Shown here piece after piece: positions 28,799 to 38,595 of a stretch of DNA of 64,000 bases. A program made the translations under genes and the position numbers. Origin of the DNA: an uncultured Alloprevotella sp. (GTDB taxonomy: Bacteria > Bacteroidota > Bacteroidia > Bacteroidales > Bacteroidaceae); the NCBI GenBank assembly GCA_944322095.1, contig CALUNU010000012.1, positions 1 through 64,000 on the forward strand, read 5' to 3'. The notes below the pieces were generated by a model. The model ran no database searches and was not told where the DNA came from. It saw nothing but the letters and a program-made list of their open reading frames with translations. Every line of letters starts with the position of its first letter. The stretch's first letter is position 1.

Positions 28799-29427
28799 GG
28801 TTCTGATGTTATGTTTTGAGGTTAGTCTTTGTTTTCCGTCTGTTGTCCCGCTCCTTCGCTTCGTCCCTGCGGCCGGCCCTCGCGGGGGGGGCTTGGGGGG
28901 GGCTCTACCCGCCGGGTTACCGCAGAGATTTTACGGCTTGAAATTTTTATTTTCGCCCTAAAAAATATTTTATCTCGTTTGGGGAGAAGAATAGGGGTAT
29001 TTTTTTTCTTTTGCTTCTTTTCTTTTTTTCAGGGGGAAGGGAGAGGGGTTTGCTAAAATCTTCTCCAACGTGTTTTCGCGAATTTCCGTCTTCATTTCGT
29101 GTTGCTTTTTTGGTCGTTTTCATGCTGCAATATTAGCCATTCCTCTTCACCCGGAAAAATCCGAAGGGTTAAAAAACATTTCGCGCCGGCAAAGGCCCAT
29201 TTTCCTCTGAAAAAGCCCGAAAAACCGCCCCTGAAAATTATTTCATGCCGTTTTTTATTTTATTGTAACGGTTTGTAAGGCATATCGTTACAACGCTCAT
29301 TGTGCTTCCTCTGCACGCTTTGTGCGGCGATGGGTGCGCAATGCGCCCGGCAGGGGCTTGCGGGGGCGTATCTTTGCAAGCGAAAGCAGCTGCCAAGTGT
29401 CAAATCTTTAATCAAAAACCGAAAACC
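28799..29427. other. 629-base intergenic region: G8 runs, AT-rich tract, HU promoter
   Basis: No gene is seen. From left to right it holds G8-CTT-G8 (28884-28902), an AT-rich stretch with several T-runs of eight or fewer, pyrimidine-rich sequence, and then a TATCTTTG element (29369-29376) ahead of the first HU-related gene. Composition here is clearly more AT-rich than the surrounding genes. Confidence 0.6.
29369..29376 (+). promoter_or_regulatory. Predicted -7 element of the HU-related gene pair
   Basis: TATCTTTG lies 51 bases before the first start codon. No TTG stands at the standard distance. Confidence 0.5.
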
Positions 29428-29823
29428 ATGATCAACTACATTCCCGTGAAGCGCCGCAACCCGATGGATGCCTCGGTGAAGTATTACGCGCAAAACCACC
29501 CCGACCCGCTCGTGACCACGCGGGAGCTCATCGATGAAATAGTGGCCAAGACCACCGTGACCGAGGCCGACGCCCTGGCCGTCGTCTCGGCCTACGTCGA
29601 GAGCATGCAGAGCCACCTCATCGGCGGCAATTCGTGCAAAATCGAGGGACTGGGCATCTTCAGCGTCACCCTCGTTTCGGAGGGCACCGACGCGCCCGAC
29701 AACTTCAAAAACTCGATGATCCACGGCGTGCGTCTGCGCTTCCGTGCGGCCCCCCGCCTGAAGTATGAGCTCAGCCTCGACAACCCCGAAATCAGCTTCA
29801 AGAACCTTATTGAAAACGTTTAA
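29428..29823 (+). CDS. HU-related (HU_rel/IHF-like) DNA-binding protein, copy 1
   Basis: A 131-residue histone-like protein. It begins YIPVKRRNPMDASVKYYAQ and carries VTEADALAVVSAYVESMQ and NSCKIEGLGIFSVTL, the HU fold with its arm region. This matches the Bacteroidales HU-related family that is longer than canonical HU (90 residues). It probably bends or packages DNA. A close paralogue follows 13 bases downstream. The start is ATG 29428; upstream codons do not resemble the family. Confidence 0.85.
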   Translation: MINYIPVKRRNPMDASVKYYAQNHPDPLVTTRELIDEIVAKTTVTEADALAVVSAYVESMQSHLIGGNSCKIEGLGIFSVTLVSEGTDAPDNFKNSMIHGVRLRFRAAPRLKYELSLDNPEISFKNLIENV

Positions 29824-29836
29824 AACATCTCATGCC

Positions 29837-30262
29837 ATGATTAAGTATGCCATTGTGAAGCGCCGCAACCCGATGGACGCTTCCGTCAAGTATTACGCCG
29901 CCCGCACCGACTCGAAACTCGTGCCCACCTCGCAGCTCGTATCGCGCATGGTGGAGAGCTGCACCGTCACCGAGGCCGACGCCTCGGCCGTCATCTCGGC
30001 CTACGTATCGGCCATCCTGCGCCACCTGAAAAACGGGCGCAGCTGCAAAATCGAAGGCCTGGGCATTTTCAGCGTCAACCTGTCGAGCAAGGGCAGCGAG
30101 AGCCGCGAAACCTTCACCACCGACCTCATCCGCGGGGTGAAAGTCAACTTCCGCCCCGACAAGTCGTTCAGCTACCGCTTCAACCGCGCCAACCCCAACG
30201 TCTCCTTCCGCCTGTATGCGCCTCCCGCAGCTCCTGCCGGGGGCGACGACGAGGAGCCCTGA
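29837..30262 (+). CDS. HU-related (HU_rel/IHF-like) DNA-binding protein, copy 2
   Basis: A 141-residue paralogue of the preceding gene: the shared start IVKRRNPMDASVKYYAA and the core CKIEGLGIFSVNL are nearly identical. The C-terminal tail differs, ending in an Ala/Pro/Asp/Glu-rich PPAAPAGGDDEEP. The tandem arrangement suggests duplication, and the two may form a heterodimer. It ends about 130 bases before the ilvD promoter. Confidence 0.85.
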   Translation: MIKYAIVKRRNPMDASVKYYAARTDSKLVPTSQLVSRMVESCTVTEADASAVISAYVSAILRHLKNGRSCKIEGLGIFSVNLSSKGSESRETFTTDLIRGVKVNFRPDKSFSYRFNRANPNVSFRLYAPPAAPAGGDDEEP

Positions 30263-30299
30263 CGGCGCGGGCCCCGGTGGGTCCCTGACGCACATGCCG

Positions 30300-30334
30300 G
30301 CCCCCGGTCGTGCCCTTCAGGGGCGGCCGGGGGC
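30300..30334 (+). terminator. Possible terminator after the HU-related genes
   Basis: GCCCCCGG (30300-30307) pairs with CCGGGGGC (30327-30334) with further imperfect pairing inside. There is no T-run after it, so confidence is low. Confidence 0.35.
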
Positions 30335-30395
30335 TTGCTTGCAGGCGGAGAGACGGACAAAATGACGCCTGCGAAGCAAAAAAACGAGCAAAATG

Positions 30396-30427
30396 TTTGC
30401 ATTTCGTGCGCTTATAGCATATATTTG
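30396..30427 (+). promoter_or_regulatory. Predicted promoter of the ilv operon
   Basis: TTTG at 30396-30399, then a 20-base spacer, then TATATTTG at 30420-30427: a near-perfect Bacteroidota promoter 47 bases before ilvD. No leucine- or valine-rich leader peptide is visible between promoter and gene. Confidence 0.8.
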
Positions 30428-30473
30428 CAAGCGTTGGGGCGGGCCGTCCGCTCCGTCCAACCATGAAAGACCG

Positions 30474-32273
30474 ATGAAAAAGAAACTGAACAGCACCGTC
30501 ACGATGGAGGGGCGCCGCATGGCCGGGGCCCGGGCCCTTTGGCGGGCAGCGGGCATGAAGCCCGAGCAGATGGGGCGTCCCGTCGTGGCCATCGCCAACT
30601 CGTTCACGCAGTTTGTTCCCGGCCACACGCACCTGCACGAGGCCGGGCAGATCGTCAAGGCCGAGGTGGAGCGCCTGGGGTGCTACGCCGCCGAGTTCAA
30701 CACGATTGCCGTCGACGACGGCATCGCCATGGGCCATGACGGCATGCTCTATTCGCTGCCCAGCCGCGAGCTCATTGCCGACAGCGTGGAATATATGGTG
30801 CGCGCCCACCGGGCCGACGCCCTGGTGTGCATCAGCAACTGCGACAAGGTGACGCCGGGCATGCTCATGGCCGCCATGCGGCTCAACGTGCCCACCGTCT
30901 TTGTGAGCGGAGGGCCCATGGAGGCCGGGCGCTGGCGTGGCCGCCATGCCGACCTCATCACGGCCATGGTGGCAGGGGCCGACCCGTCGGTGACCGACGG
31001 CGAGCTGGCCGACCTGGAAGCCCATGCCTGCCCCGGGTGCGGCTCGTGCTCGGGTATGTTTACGGCCAACTCGATGAACTGCCTCACCGAGGCGCTGGGG
31101 CTGGCCCTGCCCGGCAACGGCACCCTGCCGGCCACGCACGCCGGTCGCCGCCGCCTGATGCAGGAAGCCGGGCGCTGCGTCGTGGAGCTGGCCCGGCGCT
31201 ATTATGAGGAGGGCGACGGGAGCGTGCTGCCGCGCTCCATCGCGGGGCGTGCGGCTTTCATGAACGCCATGGCCCTCGATATGGGCATGGGCGGTTCCAC
31301 CAACACGGTGCTCCACCTGCTGGCTGTGGCCCGCGAGGGCGACGTGCCCTTTACGCTCGACGACATCGACGCCCTCTCGCGCCGCGTGCCCTGCCTGTGC
31401 AAGCTCTCGCCCAACTCCGACCGCTACGCCATCGAGGACTGCCACCGCGCCGGCGGCGTGCTGGGCATCATGGGCGAACTGGCCCGCGCCGGCTTGCTCA
31501 CCACCAGCGTGAGTCGCGTCGACGGCCGCACGCTGGCCGAAGCGCTGGCCATGTACGACCTCACCGCTCCGCAGCCGCGCCCCGAGGCCTTGGAGCTCTA
31601 CGCCTGCGCGCCGGGCGGCCGTTTCAGCCGCGAGCTGGGCGGGCAGGAGGAGCGTTGGGAGAGCCTCGACACCGACCGTGCCGCGGGTTGCATACGCGAC
31701 GTGGCGCATGCCTATACGCCCGACGGCGGTCTGGCCGTGCTGCGGGGCAACCTGGCACCTGATGGTTGCGTGGTCAAGACGGCGGGCGTGGACCCCTCGG
31801 TCCTCACGTTCAGCGGGCCGGCCCGCGTGTTCTGCTCGCAGGAGGAGGCCTGCCGCGCCATTCTGGACGGCACGGTTGTGGCGGGCGACGCCGTCGTCAT
31901 CACCCACGAGGGACCGGCCGGAGGACCGGGCATGCAGGAGATGCTCTACCCCACGTCATACCTGAAAAGCCGCCACCTGGGCGCGGCCTGCGCCCTCGTG
32001 ACCGACGGCCGCTTCTCGGGCGGCACGTCGGGCCTGAGCATCGGCCACGTCTCGCCCGAAGCCGCGGCGGGCGGCCCCATCGGCAAGCTGCGCGACGGCG
32101 ACATCATCGACATCGACATTCCGGCGCGGCGCATTGCCGTGCGCCTGAGCGACGAGGAGCTGGCCGCCCGCGCCCCGCGCCCCGTGGAGCGGCAGCGTGA
32201 GGTGTCGCGCTCACTGAGGGCCTATGCGGCGCTCGTGACGTCGGCCGACAAGGGTGCCGTGCGCCGCATTTAG
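30474..32273 (+). CDS. ilvD: Dihydroxy-acid dehydratase
   Basis: A 599-residue Fe-S enzyme that dehydrates dihydroxyisovalerate and dihydroxymethylvalerate to the 2-oxo acids of valine and isoleucine. The cluster cysteines are in [10 protein letters not shown] and [41 protein letters not shown] and the [10 protein letters not shown] stretch are also present. I chose the ATG at 30474 ([16 protein letters not shown]), the family's normal start; the codons before it lie upstream of the promoter. It is first in the operon ilvD-ilvB-ilvN-thioesterase-ilvC. Confidence 0.97.
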   Translation: MKKKLNSTVTMEGRRMAGARALWRAAGMKPEQMGRPVVAIANSFTQFVPGHTHLHEAGQIVKAEVERLGCYAAEFNTIAVDDGIAMGHDGMLYSLPSRELIADSVEYMVRAHRADALVCISNCDKVTPGMLMAAMRLNVPTVFVSGGPMEAGRWRGRHADLITAMVAGADPSVTDGELADLEAHACPGCGSCSGMFTANSMNCLTEALGLALPGNGTLPATHAGRRRLMQEAGRCVVELARRYYEEGDGSVLPRSIAGRAAFMNAMALDMGMGGSTNTVLHLLAVAREGDVPFTLDDIDALSRRVPCLCKLSPNSDRYAIEDCHRAGGVLGIMGELARAGLLTTSVSRVDGRTLAEALAMYDLTAPQPRPEALELYACAPGGRFSRELGGQEERWESLDTDRAAGCIRDVAHAYTPDGGLAVLRGNLAPDGCVVKTAGVDPSVLTFSGPARVFCSQEEACRAILDGTVVAGDAVVITHEGPAGGPGMQEMLYPTSYLKSRHLGAACALVTDGRFSGGTSGLSIGHVSPEAAAGGPIGKLRDGDIIDIDIPARRIAVRLSDEELAARAPRPVERQREVSRSLRAYAALVTSADKGAVRRI

Positions 32274-32309
32274 GGAAAAGACCAAGCGAACCTTATAAAG
32301 ACCGTTACT

Positions 32310-34022
32310 ATGCAAAACGAACTACTCACGGGAGCCGAAATACTGATGCGCTCGCTCGAAGCCGAGGGCGTCGACGTGCTCTTCGGCTACCCCGGCGGCG
32401 CCATCATGCCCGTCTACGACGCGCTGTACGACCACCGCGACAGGCTGCACCACGTCCTGGTGCGCCACGAACAGGGGGCGGCCCATGCCGCCGAAGGCTA
32501 TGCCCGCGTGAGCGGCAGGGCGGGCGTGTGCCTCGTGACGAGCGGGCCGGGTGCCACCAACACCATCACGGGCATAGCCGACGCCATGATGGACAGTACG
32601 CCCATCGTGGTCATATCGGGCCAGGTGGGCGCGCAGCTTCTGGGGAGCGACGCTTTTCAGGAGTGTGACCTCGTGGACATCACCCAGCCCATCACGAAAT
32701 GGGCCTGCCAGATACGCCGCGCGGCCGACGTGGCGGCGGCCGTGAGCCGTGCTTTCTACATTGCCCGCACGGGACGGCCCGGCCCCGTCGTGCTCGACTT
32801 CACGAAAAACGCCCAGACAGAGCTTGCGCCCTATGTGCCGGCGCGCGTAGAGGCCATACGCAGCTACGTGCCCGAGCCCGCCACGCCGCCCGAGGCCCTG
32901 GAGCAGGCGGCGGCCCTCATCGGGGGGGCCGCGCGGCCGCTGGTGCTCGTGGGGCAGGGCGTCACGCTTGCAGGGGCCGAGGAGGAGCTGCGCAGCTTCG
33001 TGGAGCGGCTGGACGCTCCGGCGGGATGCACGCTGCTGGGGCTGTCGGCCCTGCCCACCGGCCATCCGCTGAACATGGGCATGCTGGGCATGCACGGCGC
33101 GCTGGCGCTCAACCGCAAGACGCAGGAGTGTGACGTGCTCGTGGCCGTAGGCATGCGCTTCGACGACCGCATTACGGGCAATGTGGCCACGTATGCGCGG
33201 CAGGCCATGAAGGTACATTTCGACATCGACCCGGCAGAGTTCAACAAGAACGTGCGCGTCGACCTGGCCGTGCCGGGCGACTGCCGCAAGACGCTGCGCG
33301 CCGTGACCGAACTGCTCCCGCAGGGCGACCACCGCGCCTGGCGCGAGAGCTTTGCCGAGGCGGCCGACGAGGAGCGCCGCACCGTCGTCGACCCGCAGAC
33401 GCACCCCGCCACGGGGCCGCTGCGCATGGCCGAGGTGGTGCGCTGCGTGGCCGACGTCACGGGCGGCGACGCCGTCGTCGTCACCGACGTGGGGCAGAAC
33501 CAGATGTTTGCCGCGCGCTACAGCCGCTTTACGAAGCCCCGCTCGTTCGTCTCCTCGGGCGGCATGGGCACGATGGGCTTCGGCCTGCCCGCCGCCATCG
33601 GCGCCACGTTCGGGCAGGAGGGGCCGGTGGTGCTCTTTGTGGGCGACGGCGGCCTGCAAATGACCGTCGAGGAGCTGGGCACCATCATGGAGCAGAGCTC
33701 GCCGGTGAAGATTGTCCTGCTCAACAACAATTACCTGGGCAACGTGCGGCAGTGGCAGGCGCTGTTTTTCCACCGGCGCTATTCGTTTACGCCCATGCTC
33801 AACCCCGACTACGAAAAGATAGCCGAAGCCTACGGCATACCCGCCACCACCGTGACGGAGCGCGGCAGCCTGGCCGAGGCCGTCGCGCTCATGATGCGGG
33901 CGCACGGCCCCTACCTCTTGCAGGTGGCCGTGATGGAGGAAGACAACGTCCTGCCCATGTGCTGCCCGGGCAACGACGTGGACGACATGCTCCTGACGGC
34001 CGACGACGACGGCCTGCAATAA
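32310..34022 (+). CDS. ilvB: Acetolactate synthase large subunit
   Basis: A 570-residue ThDP-dependent enzyme that makes acetolactate or acetohydroxybutyrate from pyruvate. The N-terminal domain has LFGYPGGAIMPVYDAL and the catalytic glutamate in VRHEQGAAHAAEGYAR; the C-terminal ThDP motif is GDGGLQMTVEELGTI with LLNNNYLGNVRQWQ. Length is right for the biosynthetic form. It lies 36 bases after ilvD and 11 bases before the regulatory subunit ilvN. Confidence 0.97.
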   Translation: MQNELLTGAEILMRSLEAEGVDVLFGYPGGAIMPVYDALYDHRDRLHHVLVRHEQGAAHAAEGYARVSGRAGVCLVTSGPGATNTITGIADAMMDSTPIVVISGQVGAQLLGSDAFQECDLVDITQPITKWACQIRRAADVAAAVSRAFYIARTGRPGPVVLDFTKNAQTELAPYVPARVEAIRSYVPEPATPPEALEQAAALIGGAARPLVLVGQGVTLAGAEEELRSFVERLDAPAGCTLLGLSALPTGHPLNMGMLGMHGALALNRKTQECDVLVAVGMRFDDRITGNVATYARQAMKVHFDIDPAEFNKNVRVDLAVPGDCRKTLRAVTELLPQGDHRAWRESFAEAADEERRTVVDPQTHPATGPLRMAEVVRCVADVTGGDAVVVTDVGQNQMFAARYSRFTKPRSFVSSGGMGTMGFGLPAAIGATFGQEGPVVLFVGDGGLQMTVEELGTIMEQSSPVKIVLLNNNYLGNVRQWQALFFHRRYSFTPMLNPDYEKIAEAYGIPATTVTERGSLAEAVALMMRAHGPYLLQVAVMEEDNVLPMCCPGNDVDDMLLTADDDGLQ

Positions 34023-34033
34023 CGACCAACAAC

Positions 34034-34588
34034 ATGGAAAAGGAAACTAAGCTCTATACGCTCATCATTTTCTCGGAAAACCGGGCGGGCGTGCTCAACC
34101 AGGTGACGAACGTCTTCACGCGAAGGCAGGTGAACATCGAGAGCCTGAACGCCTCGCCGTCGGGCATTGACGGCGTGCACCGGTATACCATCACCTGCCG
34201 CGCCGACGAGGACGCCATACGCACGCTCACCTTGCAGATCGAAAAGAAAATTGACGTCATCCGGGCCGACTATTTCGAGAAAAACGAGATATACGTCATG
34301 GAGCAGGCGCTCTATAAGATTGCCACGCCCGCCCTGCTGGCCGACAAGGAGATATCGAAGGCCATACGCCTGCTGGGGGGCAGGATCGTGGAGGTAAATC
34401 CCGCTTACTCCATCGTTTCGAAGGAGGGCCTGCCCGAAGAGGTGCGCGGGCTGTACGACCGCTTGCAGGCCAAAGGCTGCGTGCTGCAATATGTGAGCTC
34501 GGGCGTCATCGCCGTCACGAAGAGCCGCCGCGAGGAACTGGCCGAATATCTGCAACAGCGCGACGAGGCGTGCCGCACGGGACGATAA
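34034..34588 (+). CDS. ilvN: Acetolactate synthase small (regulatory) subunit
   Basis: A 184-residue ACT-domain protein giving valine feedback control to the large subunit. The N-terminal ACT domain has LIIFSENRAGVLNQVTNVFTRR and NIESLNASP; the C-terminal part has EISKAIRLLGGRIVEVNPAYSIV. I chose the ATG at 34034, just after ilvB, since the protein aligns with family starts there. Confidence 0.93.
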   Translation: MEKETKLYTLIIFSENRAGVLNQVTNVFTRRQVNIESLNASPSGIDGVHRYTITCRADEDAIRTLTLQIEKKIDVIRADYFEKNEIYVMEQALYKIATPALLADKEISKAIRLLGGRIVEVNPAYSIVSKEGLPEEVRGLYDRLQAKGCVLQYVSSGVIAVTKSRREELAEYLQQRDEACRTGR

Positions 34589-34598
34589 GGAAATCATC

Positions 34599-35360
34599 AT
34601 GGAGAAGAACAGGAAAACAGGAACGTACCGTTATACGGTGCTGCCGTTTCAGGAGGACTTTGCGGGCCGCGTCTCGTGGTTCTTCCTGGGCAACCACCTG
34701 TTGCGCTGCGCCAGCCTGCACGCGGGCGAGCTGGGCTTCGGCTACGAACGCGCCAAAGCCACGGGCCATGCGTGGGTGCTCTCGCGCCTGGTGGTGGAAA
34801 TGAAGGAAATGCCCCGCACGGGCGATGTCTATTACGTGGATACGTGGGTGAGCCGCGTCTACCGGCAGTTTACCGACCGCCTCTATGAGATACGCGGCGA
34901 GGACGGCCGCACCTTTGGCTATGCCACGAGCATCTGGTCGCTCATCGATTACCGCACGCGCCGCCCGCTCGACTTGCAGCGCGATGGCGACCCCTTGTTC
35001 TTGGCCTCGGTGGACGGCACGCGCACCGTGCCCGTGGCTCCGCCGGGACGGGTGCGCGTCAGGACGGAAGAGCCACGGCGCACCGTCCATACCTATTACA
35101 GCGACATCGACATCAACAACCACGTCAACTCCATCCGCTACATCGAGCACATCCTCGACCTCCTCCCCAAGGAAACGTACGCCACCCACGACGTGCGCCG
35201 CATCGAAATGGCCTTTTGCAACGAGACCTACTGCGGCGAGGACCTTAGCTTCTACGTCGCGCAGCGCGCTCCGGGGGCCTACGACGTCGAGGTGCGCAAG
35301 ACGGGCGGAACGCCCGTGGTGAGGGCCTCGGTGGTGCTGGCTCCGTCGGAAGCGGGATGA
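34599..35360 (+). CDS. Acyl-ACP thioesterase (FatA-like)
   Basis: A 253-residue double hot-dog protein expected to release free fatty acids from acyl-ACP. Motifs include YRYTVLPFQEDFAGRVSWFFLGNHLL, AWVLSRLVVEMKEMP, the conserved DYRTRRPLDL and the second hot-dog core SDIDINNHVNSIRYIEHILD with the catalytic Asn/His region. Bacteroidales keep this gene in the ilv operon; why a thioesterase sits with branched-chain genes is not established, but branched-chain fatty acids built from the same precursors are a plausible link. Confidence 0.88.
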   Translation: MEKNRKTGTYRYTVLPFQEDFAGRVSWFFLGNHLLRCASLHAGELGFGYERAKATGHAWVLSRLVVEMKEMPRTGDVYYVDTWVSRVYRQFTDRLYEIRGEDGRTFGYATSIWSLIDYRTRRPLDLQRDGDPLFLASVDGTRTVPVAPPGRVRVRTEEPRRTVHTYYSDIDINNHVNSIRYIEHILDLLPKETYATHDVRRIEMAFCNETYCGEDLSFYVAQRAPGAYDVEVRKTGGTPVVRASVVLAPSEAG

Positions 35361-35438
35361 GAGGAGAAAGAGCAATCAACCGAAATATCAACCCCGCACG
35401 GCGGCCGTGGGCCGTCGTGCCACAACGAACGAAAGAAA

Positions 35439-36482
35439 ATGGCAAAGATCAATTTTGGCGGCACCCTTGAAGAGGTGGCCACACGCGAGGAGTTCCCCTT
35501 GGAGCGCGCCCGCGAAGTGTTGAAAGACGAAATCATCGCCGTGCTGGGCTACGGCATACAGGGACCGGGCCAGGCCTGCAACCTGCGCGACAACGGCTTC
35601 CGCGTCATCGTGGGCCAGCGACAGGGCAAAACCTACGACAAAGCCGTGGCCGACGGCTGGGTGCCGGGCGAAACGCTCTTCGCCCCCGACGAAGCAGCCC
35701 GCCGCGCCACCATCGTCTGTATGCTCCTGAGCGACGCGGCCCAGATAGCCCTGTGGCCTTCCATCGTGCCTCATCTCACGGCGGGCAAGGCGCTCTATTT
35801 TTCCCACGGATTTGCCATTACCTACAAGGAACGCACGCACATCGTGCCGCCCGCCGACGTAGACGTCATCATGGTGGCGCCCAAAGGCTCGGGCACGTCG
35901 TTGCGCACGCTCTTTCTGGAAGGACGCGGCCTGAACAGCTCCTATGCCGTCTATCAGGACGCCACGGGCCGTGCCGAGGAGCGCACGCTGGCCCTGGGCA
36001 TCGGCATCGGCTCGGGCTATCTGTTCAAGACCGACTTTAAGCGCGAGGTCTACTCCGACCTGACGGGCGAACGCGGCGCACTCATGGGGGCCATACAGGG
36101 GCTGTTTCTCGCCCAGTACGAAACGCTGCGCGAGCACGGCCATTCTCCCTCGGAGGCCTTCAACGAAACGGTGGAGGAGTTCACGCAATCGCTCCTGCCG
36201 ATGGTGGGAAAGAACGGTATGGACTGGATGTATGCCAACTGCTCGACCACGGCGCAGCGCGGTGCGCTCGACTGGATGGGCCCCTTCCACGATGCCGTCA
36301 AGCCCGTCATGGAGAAGCTCTACGAGAGCGTGGCAAGCGGCGAGGAGGCCCAGCACGCGATAGACAGCAACTCGCAGCCCGACTACCGCGAGAAGCTCGA
36401 CGCCGAGCTGCGGGCCCTGCACGAGAGCGAGATGTGGCGCACGGGCGAGACCGTGCGTAAGCTGCGCCCCGAAAACAACTGA
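35439..36482 (+). CDS. ilvC: Ketol-acid reductoisomerase
   Basis: A 347-residue NAD(P)H-dependent enzyme that isomerises and reduces acetolactate to dihydroxyisovalerate. The Rossmann motif is VLGYGIQGPGQACNLRDNGF. Metal-binding acidic residues lie in SDLTGERGALMGAI and in the C-terminal region with ETVEEFTQSLLPMV. The length is typical of class I. It is the last gene of the ilv operon, ending 48 bases before a strong terminator. Confidence 0.96.
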   Translation: MAKINFGGTLEEVATREEFPLERAREVLKDEIIAVLGYGIQGPGQACNLRDNGFRVIVGQRQGKTYDKAVADGWVPGETLFAPDEAARRATIVCMLLSDAAQIALWPSIVPHLTAGKALYFSHGFAITYKERTHIVPPADVDVIMVAPKGSGTSLRTLFLEGRGLNSSYAVYQDATGRAEERTLALGIGIGSGYLFKTDFKREVYSDLTGERGALMGAIQGLFLAQYETLREHGHSPSEAFNETVEEFTQSLLPMVGKNGMDWMYANCSTTAQRGALDWMGPFHDAVKPVMEKLYESVASGEEAQHAIDSNSQPDYREKLDAELRALHESEMWRTGETVRKLRPENN

Positions 36483-36529
36483 CGGCGCGCGCTGCCGGGC
36501 GAAAGCCGGTGGCAGCGGCGCAGATACGA

Positions 36530-36569
36530 CGGGCCCCTGCATGATGGAAGCATCGTGCAGGGGCCCGTT
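36530..36569. terminator. Terminator between ilvC and queF
   Basis: A 17-base stem (36530-36546 with 36551-36567, one G:T pair) and a 4-base GAAG loop. It separates convergent ilvC and queF. Confidence 0.8.
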
Positions 36570-36586
36570 CCGTATCAGCCCGCGCT

Positions 36587-37042
36587 TTACAGGCCGTGCT
36601 GCCGCAGGCGGTATTCGGCCAGTTCCTCATACTTCGTTCCGGGGCGGCCGTAGTTGGCGTAAGGGTGGATGCTGATGCCGCCGCGGGGCGTGAAGAGGCC
36701 CGTCACCTCGATATATTTCGGGTCCATGAGGCGCACGAGGTCTTTCATGATGATGTTGACGCAGTCCTCGTGGAAATCGCCGTGGTTCCTGAAACTGAAC
36801 AGGTATAACTTCAAGCTCTTGCTCTCCACCATGCGGCGGTCGGGCAGGTAGCTGATGCGTATCTCGGCAAAGTCGGGCTGCCCCGTGATGGGGCAAAGGC
36901 TGGTAAACTCGGGACAATTGAAGCGCACCCAATAGTCGTTTTCGGGATGCTTGTTTTCAAAGGTTTCGAGCACGTCGGGCGCGTAGTCGTCGCGATAGGC
37001 CGTCTTGCGGCCCAGGGCTTTCAGGTTTTCGTCGTTGCGCAT
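36587..37042 (-). CDS. queF: NADPH-dependent 7-cyano-7-deazaguanine reductase QueF
   Basis: A 151-residue enzyme that reduces preQ0 to preQ1 in queuosine biosynthesis. The catalytic cysteine is in [20 protein letters not shown]; the QueF signature [21 protein letters not shown] follows. This is the short single-domain (YkvM-type) class. The start is ATG 37042, seven bases after the flavodoxin/ferredoxin gene's stop. It is the last gene of a yhhQ-queC-flavodoxin/ferredoxin-queF operon on the minus strand. Confidence 0.95.
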   Translation of the reverse strand: MRNDENLKALGRKTAYRDDYAPDVLETFENKHPENDYWVRFNCPEFTSLCPITGQPDFAEIRISYLPDRRMVESKSLKLYLFSFRNHGDFHEDCVNIIMKDLVRLMDPKYIEVTGLFTPRGGISIHPYANYGRPGTKYEELAEYRLRQHGL

Positions 37043-37049
37043 GGGGTGG

Positions 37050-37925
37050 TTATTCTTTATGAGGTTCGGGACAGGCTGCCCCGGCCGGAGCGGGCAGCAT
37101 GACGTTGGGCTTCGGCCGGTTGAAAAAGCGTGCCAGAACGGGGGCAAAGGGTGTGTCGATGCGCCGTGCGCCGGCCGGGCACACCTTGACGCACGCGGCA
37201 CACTTGATGCAGCGTTCGGCCAGGGTGGTGGCAGGGGCTCCGGCCGGTATGGCCCCGACGGGGCAGGCAGCGACGCAGGCTCCGCAGCCCGTGCAGCGGT
37301 TGGCGTCGGCTGTGGCGGCAATGCGCACGGGGTGTTCCTTTTGCCGGCGGGCGTAATCGCCCACGAACGCCGCGAAGCCTTGCAGGGCCTCGGGGGCGTC
37401 GGCGGGGTGGGGCAGCCGGGTGGCGTCCACCGCCGCGGCCCGGCCTTCCAGCAGGCGGCGGGCCGCGGCGTCGCCCCAGCTGCGGGCTTGGGCCAGGTCG
37501 GCCGCGTCGGGCCGGCCCGGGGCGATGGGCGTGGCGGGCGACGAGTAGGAATGCTCGCCCACGAAAGCCCCGGCGCCCACGACGTCGAAGCCCTGCGCTG
37601 CGAGCGCCCGGGCCAGGTCGTGCGCGGCATGGCCGAACGAGCGGTTGCCATAGGTCACGACGGCCAGGGCCGGCGCCCCTTCGCCCCGCAGGGCGGCCAG
37701 CCGTTCCAGGGCGATGGGGGCTGCGGCGTCGCCATAGACGGGCACGGCCACGACGGCCGCCACGCCGGCCCCGAAGCTGCGGGCGGGCAGCGGCGCGCAT
37801 GTGGCGTCGAGCGTTTCCACGGCGCACGCGGCCCGGCGGGCCAGCCCTTCGGCTACGGCGCGGGCCACGCGCTCCGAGCCGTGCGTGGGCGAAAAGAAGA
37901 TGCAGGCGACCTTATTGATTTTCAT
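37050..37925 (-). CDS. Flavodoxin/4Fe-4S ferredoxin fusion (EFR1-type) in the queuosine operon
   Basis: A 291-residue protein with an N-terminal flavodoxin-like domain ([19 protein letters not shown], then AVPVYGD and [11 protein letters not shown] for flavin binding) and a C-terminal pair of 4Fe-4S motifs: [16 protein letters not shown] and [15 protein letters not shown]. It should move single electrons between a flavin and Fe-S clusters, in the style of EFR1-family oxidoreductases. ATG 37925 lies inside the queC end, so the genes overlap. The position between queC and queF suggests a role as electron donor for queuosine enzymes, which is an inference. Confidence 0.8.
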   Translation of the reverse strand: MKINKVACIFFSPTHGSERVARAVAEGLARRAACAVETLDATCAPLPARSFGAGVAAVVAVPVYGDAAAPIALERLAALRGEGAPALAVVTYGNRSFGHAAHDLARALAAQGFDVVGAGAFVGEHSYSSPATPIAPGRPDAADLAQARSWGDAAARRLLEGRAAAVDATRLPHPADAPEALQGFAAFVGDYARRQKEHPVRIAATADANRCTGCGACVAACPVGAIPAGAPATTLAERCIKCAACVKVCPAGARRIDTPFAPVLARFFNRPKPNVMLPAPAGAACPEPHKE

Positions 37926-38595
37926 CTCCTTCAAGTTTTGTTTTCAAGTATTTTTCCAGTCCTGCGCGTCGCAGCCGGCAGGCCGGGCAGTGGCCGCAGC
38001 CGTCGCCGGCGATGCCGTTGTAGCACGTCACGGTTTCGCGGCGCACGAGGTCGAGCACGCCGAGCTCGTCGGCCAGGGCCCACGTCTGCGCCTTGTCGAG
38101 CCACATGAGCGGGGTGTGCAGGACAAACTGCTCGTCCATGGCCAGATTGAGCGTGACGTTGAGGCTCTTGATGAAGGCGTCGCGGCAGTCGGGGTAGCCC
38201 GAATAGTCCGTCTCCGATACGCCGGTCACGATGTGGCGGATGCCCCGTTCGCGTGCGTGTACGGCCGCGATGGAGAGGAAGAACAGGTTGCGCCCCGGCA
38301 CAAACGTGTTGGGCGGCGCGGCGGCGGGCTTCTCCTCGTCCATGAGCAGCGAGGTGTCGGTCAGCGCGTTATGTCCCAGCGCGCCCACCAGGGGCACGTC
38401 CATCGCCTCCCAGGCCACGCCGGCCTTTTCGGCGATGGCGCGTGCCGCCTCCACCTCGACGGCGTGTTTCTGTCCGTAGGTAAAGGTCAGCGCCGCCACT
38501 TCGCGAAAATGGCGTTTGGCCCAGAAAAGGCAGGTGGTGGAGTCTTGCCCGCCGCTGAAGACGACCAAGGCCCGCGTGTGGTCAATGTCTGTCAT
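37912..38595 (-). CDS. queC: 7-cyano-7-deazaguanine synthase QueC
   Basis: A 227-residue ATP-dependent enzyme that converts 7-carboxy-7-deazaguanine to preQ0. The PP-loop is [13 protein letters not shown]; TVNxY-like features include [12 protein letters not shown]; the zinc site near the C-terminus is [20 protein letters not shown]. The length is normal. Its start overlaps the transporter's stop and its end overlaps the flavodoxin/ferredoxin gene, so the operon is tightly packed. Confidence 0.96.
   Translation of the reverse strand: MTDIDHTRALVVFSGGQDSTTCLFWAKRHFREVAALTFTYGQKHAVEVEAARAIAEKAGVAWEAMDVPLVGALGHNALTDTSLLMDEEKPAAAPPNTFVPGRNLFFLSIAAVHARERGIRHIVTGVSETDYSGYPDCRDAFIKSLNVTLNLAMDEQFVLHTPLMWLDKAQTWALADELGVLDLVRRETVTCYNGIAGDGCGHCPACRLRRAGLEKYLKTKLEGDENQ

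Noticed and set aside
30464..30476. Tiny frame (ATG-AAA-GAC-CGA-TGA) as an ilv leader peptide
   Set aside because: It has only four codons and no branched-chain residues, so attenuation of the classical type is not supported.
32932..32938. G7 run inside ilvB as another phase-variable tract
   Set aside because: Seven Gs are common in high-GC genes. The frame is open, and ilvB is not a usual phase-variable gene.
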